NCBI RefSeq assembly: GCF_008389435.1
Contig: NZ_VUYS01000013.1
Span: 1-53,766 of the forward strand
DNA from: Candidatus Nitrosocosmicus agrestis
GTDB taxonomy: Archaea > Thermoproteota > Nitrososphaeria > Nitrososphaerales > Nitrososphaeraceae
Direction of reading: 5' to 3'
DNA length: 53,766 nucleotides
In this document: positions 35,129-43,848 of the stretch, one piece after another
How the letters are laid out: every line of letters starts with the position of its first letter
Position numbering within the stretch: position 1 is the stretch's first letter
The notes under the pieces: generated by a model
The model's database searches: none
The model's input: only the letters and a program-made list of their open reading frames with translations
Told to the model about the DNA's origin: nothing
Position numbers and translations under genes: made by a program

Positions 35129-37063
35129 CTATTTTTCAATAAATACATCACCACTACTAAAAGGAAGACTAAACCCAAAGGTTGCACCATTTTTATCCTG
35201 ATTATTTCTCGCCCATATATTGCCCCCGTGAGATTCAATAATCTTTTTTGAAATGTACAAACTTAATCCAGCACCGCCTTTTGATTTTTTAACATATTTT
35301 ATAAATAAGAATGGTAATACATCTGGATGTATTCCGTAACCATTATCAGATATTGTAACTACTGCAGCTTTATTGTCTTTACTTTTTTCAAGTTTTACTT
35401 TTACAACACCTTCGTCATGGGTAAATTCAAAGGCATTATCAAGCAAGTTGGTTATGACTTGAGCAAGATAATATCGATCGCCGCTTACTATTATAGGGTC
35501 TTTTGAATCGTCTGCATAAACAAAATCAATCTCTACACTGTAATTAGGTTTTTTGCCTCTATCCAAACTGTCTGTGTCATCAATTTTTTGGCTTGCTTTG
35601 TGTATTTTTTTAGTAGATTGATTTTCATACTTGTAGTTTGTTGATATTTCTTGGATAAAATCTTTCATGTTTATATTCTCTTTGTTTAGCATCAACAAGT
35701 TATTATCCAATTGGGAAACATCAAAAATGATATCAACCAATCTTTTAAGCCTTCTTGTGCTCCTAATTATTGCTTCTATGGGATCTTTGTAACGATCGTT
35801 TTCCTTCCCCTCTGGGGCTAAAGTATTAATTTTTTTTAATATCTCTGAAAATCCCATCAAGGATTGAACGGGATTTCGTAACTCATGAGCTGCCAAATTT
35901 ATAAACTCTTTCTGCATATCATCATGAATTTGAATATGTTTGTTGGCAGACTCTAGTTTGATTTTGGAATCTTGGAGCTCTTTTGTTCTCTTGTTTACTT
36001 CTTTATTCAATGTTTTATTGATTTTATTTAAATATATTATTAATAATAACACCGCGGCGATAGTGCCTGTTATGAGTGACAACATTTGGAGCCTTTCTTT
36101 ATCGATAATTTCATTGATTTTTGAATATATCAATGAGGTGGGCGTCACTACAAATACAGAAAATCTTGGTTTATCTTCAATATATATGGGATAGCCTGTG
36201 TTTAATCTTTCTTGGCCTACTAAATCATAAACTGCAAATCCTGGCTGTCCAGAAACGACTCTTCTTACCATGTCATCAAGTACTTTGTCATTTCCTATTA
36301 GATTTTGAGTAAATTCTCCAAAGAATTGCTTCCCTACAAGCGATGGAATCGGATGTATCAATATTGTAACGTCATGGTCAAAGACGGATAGATATTGAGA
36401 TTGAATATCATAAATATTACCATAGTATCTGAAAAATTCATCTACTGGTATGACTACACCTATTAAACCGTTGTAATAATTACCGCTATTATTTGTTGAG
36501 ATTATAGGATAAGTAATTGCAAATCTATCCTTTCCTTCAATACCCTCAAACATTTCTGAAATAACTGGTTTCATCGTGTTTTTGGTCTCTTTTACCCAAC
36601 TTCTGAATGAAAAGTTCTTTCCAGTATATATGGGATCACCTGATGGACCAATGTCAAATATTGCTATTCCGTCCTTATTTTGAAGAAACATTCGATCGAC
36701 CGGAGTTGTATCATTTATTTTGTTATATGCATCAGTTAGCGCACTTTTCGTCATGTTTGGCAGAGGGTCTTCTAGATTGGTATTTATGGAGTTAGAAATT
36801 CCTTCAAGCCTTGCTAAAATTAGTTCAAAATCTGATTGAATTTGTTGCGATATTCCTTGGGTGACTTGTTTTTGATTTTGCTTTTGTTGTTCAAAAATGC
36901 TATTATAGATGCTGTCTTCAGTTTCGTGCTGCAGAAATGCAAATAATATCAAAGGTACTGATATAATTAAAATTGCTATAATGATTACTGTCTTATTCAT
37001 TGTCATGAAATTACGGACTGAGGAGAAGGTCCAATTATTCAATCCGTCCAATTTCATTGCCAT
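35129..37063 (-). CDS. dCache-type sensor histidine kinase
   Basis: 644 residues. TM1 (TVIIIAILIISVPLILFAFL, about 24-44), an extracellular double-Cache sensor (about 45-325, with RSWVKETKNTMKPVISEMF and AITYPII), TM2 (LSLITGTIAAVLLLIIYL), a coiled-coil linker, then HisKA with phosphoacceptor His in NLAAHELRNPVQSLMGFSEI near residue 390. HATPase_c follows: N-box NLLDNAFEF, G1 ISDNGYGI, G2 GGAGLSLYISKKIIESHGG. It senses an extracellular small molecule and phosphorylates a response regulator. No intact regulator lies next to it; the only receiver domain in the window is decayed (45176-45545). Confidence 0.92.
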   Translation of the reverse strand: MAMKLDGLNNWTFSSVRNFMTMNKTVIIIAILIISVPLILFAFLQHETEDSIYNSIFEQQKQNQKQVTQGISQQIQSDFELILARLEGISNSINTNLEDPLPNMTKSALTDAYNKINDTTPVDRMFLQNKDGIAIFDIGPSGDPIYTGKNFSFRSWVKETKNTMKPVISEMFEGIEGKDRFAITYPIISTNNSGNYYNGLIGVVIPVDEFFRYYGNIYDIQSQYLSVFDHDVTILIHPIPSLVGKQFFGEFTQNLIGNDKVLDDMVRRVVSGQPGFAVYDLVGQERLNTGYPIYIEDKPRFSVFVVTPTSLIYSKINEIIDKERLQMLSLITGTIAAVLLLIIYLNKINKTLNKEVNKRTKELQDSKIKLESANKHIQIHDDMQKEFINLAAHELRNPVQSLMGFSEILKKINTLAPEGKENDRYKDPIEAIIRSTRRLKRLVDIIFDVSQLDNNLLMLNKENINMKDFIQEISTNYKYENQSTKKIHKASQKIDDTDSLDRGKKPNYSVEIDFVYADDSKDPIIVSGDRYYLAQVITNLLDNAFEFTHDEGVVKVKLEKSKDNKAAVVTISDNGYGIHPDVLPFLFIKYVKKSKGGAGLSLYISKKIIESHGGNIWARNNQDKNGATFGFSLPFSSGDVFIEK

Positions 37064-37250
37064 TGATATATACTTTAGCCAATCTAATAATGTTATTTTC
37101 TTTAGAAATTACTAGATTTGAGTATACTGATGGACCATACAATTTTGATTCAATTGGTAATAAGTAAGTCATTTGTTCTTTCTAATATTCTTGGGAATAA
37201 TGTGCAGAATTTTTACAAATACTTAATAAATTCACAAGATATTAATTTAC

Positions 37251-38299
37251 ATGAAGCTCGATTTCAATACAAAATATACTTTCTTGCCCAAATCTGGTTT
37301 GACCATTTCATTTCTTAATCTATTATTAGTCATAACTACTAATTCCTTGGTGTCTTTTTTATTTTTTCAGAATAATTTCAACATAGATTTTGCTAGCGCT
37401 GCAAGCCTACAAACATCTGTAAACAAATCATCAAATTTTGAATTTGAATTTTTTAGATATATCTCTCCATTTGATCCGGACCATCCAAATTCTACACAAA
37501 TTCTTCAACCAGAAGGAAACTTACAGATGAATCTGACAATCTGTATGTAAATGGTATAGATCCAAATGAAATCAAATTCTATGATAAGGATGGAAAATTT
37601 TTAAATAGTTGGGGTCGCACATCTGAAAATGATATTCTTTTAAACCATCCACATAGCAGTGAATTTGATGAATACAAAAATCTGTACATCACTGATCAAA
37701 ATAATAAGAGAATTGTCATATTTTCAAACAATGGAACTGCGATTGATTCTTGGGAGGACAATCCTTCTAAAGGTATAAGGTTAATGCATCTTCATGGAAT
37801 TGATTTAGATTCTAAAGGTAACGTATTTGTATCTGACAGAGATCCGAATACCGTTCAGAAATTCTCAAGCAATGGGACTTTGATTACCTCGTGGGGCGGT
37901 GCTGGAAATGGACCTGGACAATTCGATATGCCCTGGGATGTTGCATTAGATGCTCAAGACCGTGTGTACGTACCCGATTATGGAACTAACAGAATTCAGG
38001 TTTTTGATGAGAACGGCGCATTTCTGTACCAATGGGGAACCGCCGGAAAAGGATTTGGTGAATTTAGTCATCCTGCTGTAATCGCGTTTGATCAGAAACA
38101 AATATTATACATGACAGATTCCGATAATCATAGGGTTCTCTTCTTTAATAATGGCACTTTTATTTCTGGATTTGGATTTGAAGGAACGGGGCCAGGGCAG
38201 TTCGCTAAACCAGAAAGCATTGCAATTGATTCTAAGGGAAACGTGTATGTGGCTGATACCACTAATAATAATGTACAGATGTTCTTTCCAAAAAGATAA
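37251..38299 (+). pseudogene. Secreted NHL-repeat beta-propeller protein, frameshifted
   Basis: ATG 37251 opens a signal/anchor region (SGLTISFLNLLLVITTNSLV), then YISPFDPDHPNS and ILQPEGN, where the frame ends 45 nt later. The continuation in another frame (LTDESDNLYVNGIDPNEIKF) proceeds through NHL repeats to TAA 38299. About six blades of roughly 45 residues follow, such as NVFVSDRDPNTVQKFSSNGT and VYVPDYGTNRIQVFDENGAF. A single indel near 37520 explains the break. NHL propellers bind proteins or carbohydrates extracellularly. The downstream part is undamaged, so the lesion is recent or artefactual. Confidence 0.85.
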
Positions 38300-38460
38300 T
38301 CAGATTTGGTATTGATGCCTGGAAATTCTATCAGATTTCCTCTGGATAATTTGTCATAACTTGACTTTGACTCAATTCCGTATACTAGAGGGCTAAATAC
38401 AACAATATGATGGAAGTGTCAAAATACCCTTAACCTTCCATGCCATCATCAAAGTAATAT

Positions 38461-38516
38461 ATTGGATATACGATATATATAAATATGACAAGATGATATC
38501 ATATCGTATGTCCAAT
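38461..38516 (+). promoter_or_regulatory. Paired inverted 16-bp operators flanking a TATA box (copy 2)
   Basis: ATTGGATATACGATAT at 38461-38476 and ATATCGTATGTCCAAT at 38501-38516 are inverted copies (15 of 16 matching). The TATA element ATATATAAATA lies just after the first. Spacing and order are identical to 17133-17188. Confidence 0.6.
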
Positions 38517-38544
38517 ACGAAGGATAAGGAGGTGATTTAACAAT

Positions 38545-38721
38545 ATGGGTTGTGGCTGTAGTTATAGCGGTGTTGGCTCTTCTGCTCACTTAGGATTCCA
38601 TAGATCAAGGAGTTTTCTAACAAGAGAAGAGAAAATAGAATTACTTAAAGAATACCAAAAAGATCTTGAAAAAGAGATCAAGGGTGTGTCAGAAAGACTG
38701 AAGGAATTGGAAGTGGTCTAG
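38545..38721 (+). CDS. DUF5320-like small coiled-coil protein (58 aa), paralogue
   Basis: ATG 38545 is preceded by a strong Shine-Dalgarno GGAGGTGAT. The product begins MGCGCSYSGVGSSAHLGFHR and continues into FLTREEKIELLKEYQKDLEK with the same heptad helix as the protein at 17209. Head cysteines (C3, C5) are retained. Under the paired operator at 38461-38516, so inferred to be controlled in trans by the PadR protein at 16807. Function unknown. Confidence 0.7.
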   Translation: MGCGCSYSGVGSSAHLGFHRSRSFLTREEKIELLKEYQKDLEKEIKGVSERLKELEVV

Positions 38722-38787
38722 TTCTGTCAGCCCTTTCTAAACTAGGTTTTCCTTTTTTATTACATGTTATGTAGATGACTAAGTAGA

Positions 38788-39156
38788 TTATGTTATTTTT
38801 GGTCGGAATCTCTTTTTCTCAAACTCATCAATCGTAAGATCTTTAAAAAATAATCCTTCATTTTCTAACAATTTTTTTTTCTTGTCTATTCCTAGTGCAT
38901 ATCCGCCAATTTTTCCGTCTGCCTTGACAACTCTATGACATGGGACTACAACAGGGTTAGGGTTTTTGTTTAAAATCCTTCCTATTCTTCTTGAAGCAAG
39001 AGGATTGCCTAATGCTCTTGCAATGTCCCCGTAAGTAGATACCCTTCCCGTAGGTATGGTTAATAGTATTTTGTAAACATCTTCACTTTTTATAGATGAA
39101 TCAGATTCTTTATCATTGGTTTCCATGGTAATAGTTCTACCATTGGATTCTTGCAT
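38788..39156 (-). CDS. Methylated-DNA-protein cysteine methyltransferase (MGMT/Ogt domain)
   Basis: 122 residues comprising only the C-terminal DNA-binding/transfer domain. It contains PTGRVSTYGDIARALGNPLA, RRIGRILNKNPNPVVVPCHR with the alkyl-accepting Cys in PCHRV, and GKIGGYALGIDKKKKLLENE. A second ATG at 39126 gives a slightly shorter form. It removes O6-alkyl groups from guanine in a suicide reaction. The Cys is present, so it is not an alkyltransferase-like protein. Confidence 0.9.
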   Translation of the reverse strand: MQESNGRTITMETNDKESDSSIKSEDVYKILLTIPTGRVSTYGDIARALGNPLASRRIGRILNKNPNPVVVPCHRVVKADGKIGGYALGIDKKKKLLENEGLFFKDLTIDEFEKKRFRPKIT

Positions 39157-39264
39157 TTGATTTATTGGTGTTAATCATATTTAAATATATACGTATGTGA
39201 TATCTTGATATCAATAGGGATCCATGGTTTTATTTTAAAAAGATATTGACGATTTTATTTTTTG

Positions 39265-39321
39265 TTCTAAAATTATTAGAATATAAGAATATTGCAATTG
39301 GGTAGCAAATTAAATATACTT
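39265..39321 (+). promoter_or_regulatory. Conserved promoter/leader block before the large repeat gene
   Basis: Palindrome TTCTA-AAATTAT-TAGAA at 39265-39281, TATTGCA at 39290 and TAGCAAATT at 39303. It aligns without gaps to 15954-16010. Because the block is conserved as DNA, the TTG at 39292 inside it is not the start codon. Confidence 0.55.
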
Positions 39322-39333
39322 AATCAATTTAGT

Positions 39334-40785
39334 ATGGTTGTGAATAGCTCACAATATAATAGTAAAATTTCAGGTAAGAAGGGTCTAATGACTCCTCTTA
39401 TGGCTGTATTAACTTTGACAATATTGCTAGTGGTGGGTCCAACATCTATGACCCTGAGTGTATATGCTCAAGGTAATACAGCTAATCAAGCAATTGGTCA
39501 AGCTCAATCTTCTACACAATTGGGGGTTTGTGTGTCAGGTACAGGTACCTTAATCTCATGTAACAACTTGAATGCTCAAAACCAGGCAAACAGTGGTAAC
39601 AATGCATTAGCTCAAAGCGGTGATAATGGTGGTAGTGGCGGCGGCGACAATCTTGCTAATCAAGCAATTGGTCAAGCTCAATCCTCTAACCAAAATGCAT
39701 TATGTGTGTCAGGTACAGGTACCTTTGTCTCATGTAACAACTTGAATGCTCAAAACCAACAAAACACAGGAAATAATGCCTTGTCACAACAAGGTGGAAG
39801 CGGAAAAGGCGGCAACAAAGCCACTCAAGGTATCGGCCAATCACAATCCTCTAACCAAAACAGCGGAGTAGTATCTGGAGGCAACACTCAAGGTTCTGGA
39901 AATAACGTAAATACACAAAACCAACAAAACAGTGGTAATAATGCAGCAGCCCAAAGTGGTGGAAGCGGAAAAGGAGGAAACTCTGCAAGCCAAGGTATCG
40001 GCCAATCACAATCCTCTAACCAAAACAGCGGAGTAGTATCTGGAGGCAACACCCAAGGTTCTGGAAATAACGTAAATACACAAAACCAACAAAACAGTGG
40101 TAATAATGCAGCAGCCCAAAGTGGTGGAAGCGGAAAAGGAGGAAACTCTGCAAGCCAAGGTATCGGCCAATCACAATCCTCTAACCAAAATGCACAATGT
40201 GTTTCTGGTGGAAATACTGCCGGTTCTTGTAATAATGTCAATAACCAAAATCAGGCAAATACAGGAAATAACGCAGCAGCCCAAAGCGGTGGAAGCGGAA
40301 AAGGCGGCAACAAAGCCACTCAAGGTATCGGCCAATCACAATCCTCTAACCAAAATGCACAATGTGTTTCTGGTGGAAACGTAGCAGATTCCTGTAATAA
40401 TACTAGCACTCAAACACAATCAAATAGTGGTAATAACGCTGTAGGACAACAAGGTGGAAGCGGAAAAGGAGGAAACTCTGCAAGCCAAGGTATCGGCCAA
40501 TCACAATCCTCTAACCAAAATGCACAATGTGTAGCAGGTGGTTCATTGAGCAACTCTTGCAGTAACAAAAATACTCAGTCACAGACAAATACAGGAAATA
40601 ACGCAGCAGCCCAAAGTGGTGGAAGCGGAAAAGGAGGAAACTCTGCAAGCCAAGGTATCGGCCAATCACAATCCTCTAACCAAAATGCACAATGTGTTTC
40701 TGGTAAAGACGCAATAGTCTCTTGCGATAACGAGAACTTTCAAAACCAAGTAAATAGCGGAAGTAACGTATTAGGCCAGCAATAA
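39334..40785 (+). CDS. Large secreted Gln/Asn-rich protein with eight 55-residue Cys-pair repeats
   Basis: The start is at ATG 39334 (MVVNSSQYNSKISGKKGLMT); the in-frame TTG 39292 lies in the conserved leader. A signal peptide ends near LSVYAQ. The mature chain is eight repeats, six of exactly 55 residues. Unit plan: ASQGIGQSQSSNQN-xx-C-VSGGN-x-C-NN-x-NxQNQxNxGNNAxAQ, then a GGSGKGGN linker. Repeats 1, 2 and 5-8 carry C-x9-C; repeats 3 and 4 have lost both Cys and are near-identical. No catalytic motif. Q/N ladders and Gly linkers suggest a secreted fibre, amyloid-like or beta-solenoid matrix protein (inference). Smaller relatives are at 6601, 16030, 47974 and 53542. Confidence 0.8.
   Translation: MVVNSSQYNSKISGKKGLMTPLMAVLTLTILLVVGPTSMTLSVYAQGNTANQAIGQAQSSTQLGVCVSGTGTLISCNNLNAQNQANSGNNALAQSGDNGGSGGGDNLANQAIGQAQSSNQNALCVSGTGTFVSCNNLNAQNQQNTGNNALSQQGGSGKGGNKATQGIGQSQSSNQNSGVVSGGNTQGSGNNVNTQNQQNSGNNAAAQSGGSGKGGNSASQGIGQSQSSNQNSGVVSGGNTQGSGNNVNTQNQQNSGNNAAAQSGGSGKGGNSASQGIGQSQSSNQNAQCVSGGNTAGSCNNVNNQNQANTGNNAAAQSGGSGKGGNKATQGIGQSQSSNQNAQCVSGGNVADSCNNTSTQTQSNSGNNAVGQQGGSGKGGNSASQGIGQSQSSNQNAQCVAGGSLSNSCSNKNTQSQTNTGNNAAAQSGGSGKGGNSASQGIGQSQSSNQNAQCVSGKDAIVSCDNENFQNQVNSGSNVLGQQ
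39478..40782 (+). repeat. Eight tandem repeats, mostly 165 bp
   Basis: Repeats begin at about 39478, 39652, 39817, 39982, 40147, 40312, 40477 and 40642. Units 3 and 4 are almost identical at DNA level, and the GGAAGCGGAAAAGG linker DNA is shared by most, showing recent duplication or conversion. Confidence 0.9.
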
Positions 40786-40998
40786 CTCTAATTTTTTACT
40801 TTCTCATTTTATTTTTACGATCTTCATATTTTCGTATTTGTTTTACTTGTTAGTTACATATTCAAATAAATTATAGACTGTGAACCGTTGATACCTCAGA
40901 CCATTAACCAAATACTACAAATAAATACTACATGTGGATAAGCAATTCGAATTGAGTGAAAATAATTTAGAAAGTTTAGGTCCAATTAAACAGATTGT

Positions 40999-42024
40999 CT
41001 ATTTATTTGTGAACACGTCATAAAGACCATTGTTTGTCTGATTTACATAACTCCATATTTCAGAATTGGTTTCCAATTTCTTGAAAGATTTTTTTGAAGC
41101 ATCGTCTAATTCATCAAACAATTTATTTCCAATAACAATGTGATCTGGTTCTGCAAGAGATGTCATCTTGACCGCGACACTTATCGTGTAGCCTATGAGG
41201 TCTAAATGAGGTGTTTTTAGTGTTTCTTTTTCAAATTCAAAGATATCAATTCCATACTGAACTATGGCTACTTCACCAAAATCTATTCCTATTCTGACCT
41301 TTAATTCGGGATAATCATACTGGTTTAATATAGGATTTATTCCTTCTTGTATCGCTTTGATCATAGTAAAAGCACATCTTATAACATTACTAAATTGCAG
41401 ACTGGAAAGATTGTTATCATCAGAAACGTTATTGCTGATACTGTTATCAGTATTTGATTTATCTGGAGTTTTTCCTTCTGTTACAAAGAATGCTAACACA
41501 GCATCACCAATATATTTTAGTACATATCCACCATAAAGATTTATTATTTTTGTCATCTCTTGCGTAAAAGCTCTTATTATCATTGTTAGTCTATCGATGG
41601 GCAAAGTCAATGCCATTTTTGTTGATCCTACTAAATCTATATGGAGCATTACTAGTTGAAGCTTTGATTCTGCATGTTGTTCCAAAATCGCTTGAGTTTC
41701 TTTAAGTATGATATTTAGCTCTGGTTTTGATTTCAGAGCATTCCACGTTCTAATCTGTGATTCTTTAATAATTGTATCAATATCAATTACAGCATCAAGA
41801 TAGAATTTGTTTATAAGATGATTTGACAATTTTTTGTTTTCTGCTTCTTTGCCAATCTCCTTGTTGCTTTTGTTCTCGTTCTCGATAATTTCACGCACCA
41901 AATCTTCATCAATGTCTAATTCTAAAGAAATAGTTTCTGAATTAAGACCCGAATTATATAGATTCATAACTGTATTTTTCTGATTTGGATTTTCCTTCGA
42001 CCGGTCAAACTTTGTCAATATCAT
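40999..42024 (-). CDS. Class III adenylate/guanylate cyclase-domain protein
   Basis: 341 residues. The N-terminal 55 residues resemble a helix-turn-helix (VMNLYNSGLNSETISLELDI then DEDLVREIIENE), followed by a helical linker. The cyclase homology domain starts LVMLHIDLVGSTKMALTLPI with a metal Asp, has YGGYVLKYIGDAVLAFFVTE with the second metal Asp, and LKVRIGIDFGEVAIVQYG. An Asn/Ser-rich insert at about residues 180-200 lies between strands. Product (cAMP, cGMP or none) is not predictable here. No membrane helix, so cytosolic. Confidence 0.85.
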   Translation of the reverse strand: MILTKFDRSKENPNQKNTVMNLYNSGLNSETISLELDIDEDLVREIIENENKSNKEIGKEAENKKLSNHLINKFYLDAVIDIDTIIKESQIRTWNALKSKPELNIILKETQAILEQHAESKLQLVMLHIDLVGSTKMALTLPIDRLTMIIRAFTQEMTKIINLYGGYVLKYIGDAVLAFFVTEGKTPDKSNTDNSISNNVSDDNNLSSLQFSNVIRCAFTMIKAIQEGINPILNQYDYPELKVRIGIDFGEVAIVQYGIDIFEFEKETLKTPHLDLIGYTISVAVKMTSLAEPDHIVIGNKLFDELDDASKKSFKKLETNSEIWSYVNQTNNGLYDVFTNK

Positions 42025-42195
42025 TTATACTGTTTTTTTTAGATATAAACCTGCTTTGATGTTGATAGTTGGAAATATGACATAGCCCATAAAAAAATTA
42101 TCAATTCTATTAAATGATTAAGCAGATTTCATATTTGATATACAAATATACATACTTACACAAATCTCAATACAAAAGGACCCCACTACTGATAA

Positions 42196-42522
42196 CTAAA
42201 AATGCCACTCTTTAGAAATACCATTCCACCATGATTTTTTATCCGTTATGTCATGACCAACTTCATCCTTTATTCTGAGCTGCACCGAATAAAACATGTT
42301 TTCCATTGCATCACTGCCACCATCGTCAAACAGTTCTTTTCCAATTTCTTTTATGCGTTGTTTTTTTGCATCCAAATTTTCGGCGCTAGGGTTTTGTACG
42401 TAAAAAGTAAATAAATCGATCAACTCTTCTTCTAAACATGCATCCATTTTTCTATTTAAATAATCCCTCCTATTTATCGCTATTTTTTTGCCCTTGTTCC
42501 GTTTGTTACTCCAAACCATCAC
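42196..42522 (-). CDS. Hypothetical helical protein (108 aa)
   Basis: Basic N-terminus (SNKRNKGKKIAINRRDYLNR), then acidic helices (ACLEEELIDLFTFYVQNPSA and KQRIKEIGKELFDDGGSDAM), ending KKSWWNGISKEWHF. No family recognised. The composition and codon pattern look like a real gene. Confidence 0.55.
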   Translation of the reverse strand: MMVWSNKRNKGKKIAINRRDYLNRKMDACLEEELIDLFTFYVQNPSAENLDAKKQRIKEIGKELFDDGGSDAMENMFYSVQLRIKDEVGHDITDKKSWWNGISKEWHF

Positions 42523-42770
42523 TTAAATAAATTACCTACAAAAAAAATTTTCATTCTCAAACAAATCGATTGGTAACATTTCTGATTTGTCTTACTTTTT
42601 TGGGTGATGGTAAGGATACTGACAATCAACTTTGATTTTCAAAATTCTTGTAATGTGGCTAGAATATTTTACCATAAATAAGAAGTCATACATACAATTG
42701 CATCATGGGTCAGAATACTTGATGATGATATTTAATTACATGTTGAATCTATTATCTTTCAACAAGTCAT

Positions 42771-43106
42771 TCATATTTCTTTGAATGCCGTTTCAATCTC
42801 TTTTTCTATTTTATTAAGATCATCCTGTGTTTTGATTGTATGTTCGGTTGCAGGCTCCTTTCTATTTTTTCTTATCGCAATAGTCAAACTATCCTTATTT
42901 GGATAAATGTCTAAGAAATACCTAAAAGTCAGGGATTTGGCATATACAATTCTATGTGGTCTGATTTCCTCAACTACATTATTTCCTAACAGTAAAACAA
43001 ATTTTCTCAAATTAAGTAGGATTCTCTTCATCGTATCATCAAGGTGTAGAAGATGGCTGTCAAACGAAATAGATGGTTTATTTGTATATAATCCAAATTT
43101 ATTCAT
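42771..43106 (-). CDS. DUF5655-like protein
   Basis: 111 residues. The segment VVEEIRPHRIVYAKSLTFRY with FLDIYPNKDSLTIAIRKNRK matches the DUF5655 pattern, a small alpha/beta domain of unknown function seen beside nucleases and in stand-alone proteins. The start is ATG 43106. An IS copy lies 42 bp upstream, in the same orientation. Confidence 0.6.
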   Translation of the reverse strand: MNKFGLYTNKPSISFDSHLLHLDDTMKRILLNLRKFVLLLGNNVVEEIRPHRIVYAKSLTFRYFLDIYPNKDSLTIAIRKNRKEPATEHTIKTQDDLNKIEKEIETAFKEI

Positions 43107-43147
43107 GATATAATATAATACACAATCTGTATACTATATATTGTTTA

Positions 43148-43155
43148 GAAATATC
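43148..43155. repeat. Target-site duplication GAAATATC, left copy (IS copy B)
   Basis: Identical to 43841-43848. Confidence 0.9.
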
Positions 43156-43840
43156 GGCTGTGTTCAGTTAACGCGTTTTATCTCTTATTGTGATAATCTA
43201 CAAACATGTTCATCCAATTTCTTACATGCTTTAGTTTACAGTTCTTCTGTCTACATGGAAAGTAATCATCGAAACTTTCTGTTCTGTCCTTGATGTATTG
43301 CATTGTTCTTTCGATTATGCTTTTCTCGTACGGAGAATGGATATGATGTTTTAATTTTAAAAATCTACAAGCCATAGGGTACCAAGTACCTCCATCTGTG
43401 GAACCTGGTTGTCTTCCATGAATCCTAATTAACCCCGACAGAAATCTTTCAGCAACAAACATGTTTCTCTCTTTAGAGATTTTTAGCAAAAGAAGTGCGA
43501 GAATTTGCCTGTTTTCTGGTTCTGTTGCCACCCAAAGCCAGATGTATTCTGAGCCTATCTTCAACATTGTCTCATCTATAACATACTCTAGGATTCTTCT
43601 TCGAATTGATTTCATTTTTTGGGGGTCGATACTTTTGAATCCAGTTCCATTCTTTAGCAAAGAAAACATGATTTCTCTTATAAATCTGGGATAGCCGTTC
43701 AGATGTTTTCCTTAACGATAATCCTGAAAAGTACAAATGTAAGCCATAATCCACATATTTTGAAGGTGTTCTGTTTCTAGTATTCATAAAAGAGATAGGA
43801 CATCTTCAAGCTATAGACTTGACGCTAAATGAACAGAGCC
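43156..43840 (-). mobile_element. IS6-type insertion sequence, copy B (685 bp)
   Basis: Left end GGCTGTGTTCAGTTAACG at 43156, right end ...CGCTAAATGAACAGAGCC to 43840. The perfect 8-bp duplication GAAATATC lies on both sides. Same family as 29266-29942. Transposase on the minus strand. Confidence 0.9.
43178..43787 (-). pseudogene. IS6-type transposase, copy B, one frameshift
   Basis: N-terminus MNTRNRTPSKYVDYGLHLYF (ATG 43787) with a helix-turn-helix-like SGLSLRKTSERLSQIYKR. The frame breaks in the run CCCCCAAAAAA near 43620 after WNWIQKY. One base less there joins it to the 163-residue downstream part: VIDETMLKIGSEYIWLWVAT, GSTDGGTWYPMACRF, SIIERTMQYIKDRTE, HVRNWMNMFVDYHN. DDE residues are intact. 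A single homopolymer error or mutation separates it from a complete transposase. Confidence 0.88.
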
Positions 43841-43848
43841 GAAATATC
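43841..43848. repeat. Target-site duplication GAAATATC, right copy (IS copy B)
   Basis: Perfect match to 43148-43155. Confidence 0.9.

Noticed and set aside
39888-40241. Minus-strand ORF across the repeat gene
   Set aside because: Shadow of the tandem repeats; Pro/Trp/Phe-rich with no start signals.
39478-40782. CRISPR array
   Set aside because: The repeats are 165 bp, coding and in frame, with no unique spacers.
43178-43787. Programmed frameshift in the transposase at CCCCCAAAAAA
   Set aside because: IS6-type transposases are usually single-frame, copy A has a different sequence at this point, and a homopolymer length change explains it.
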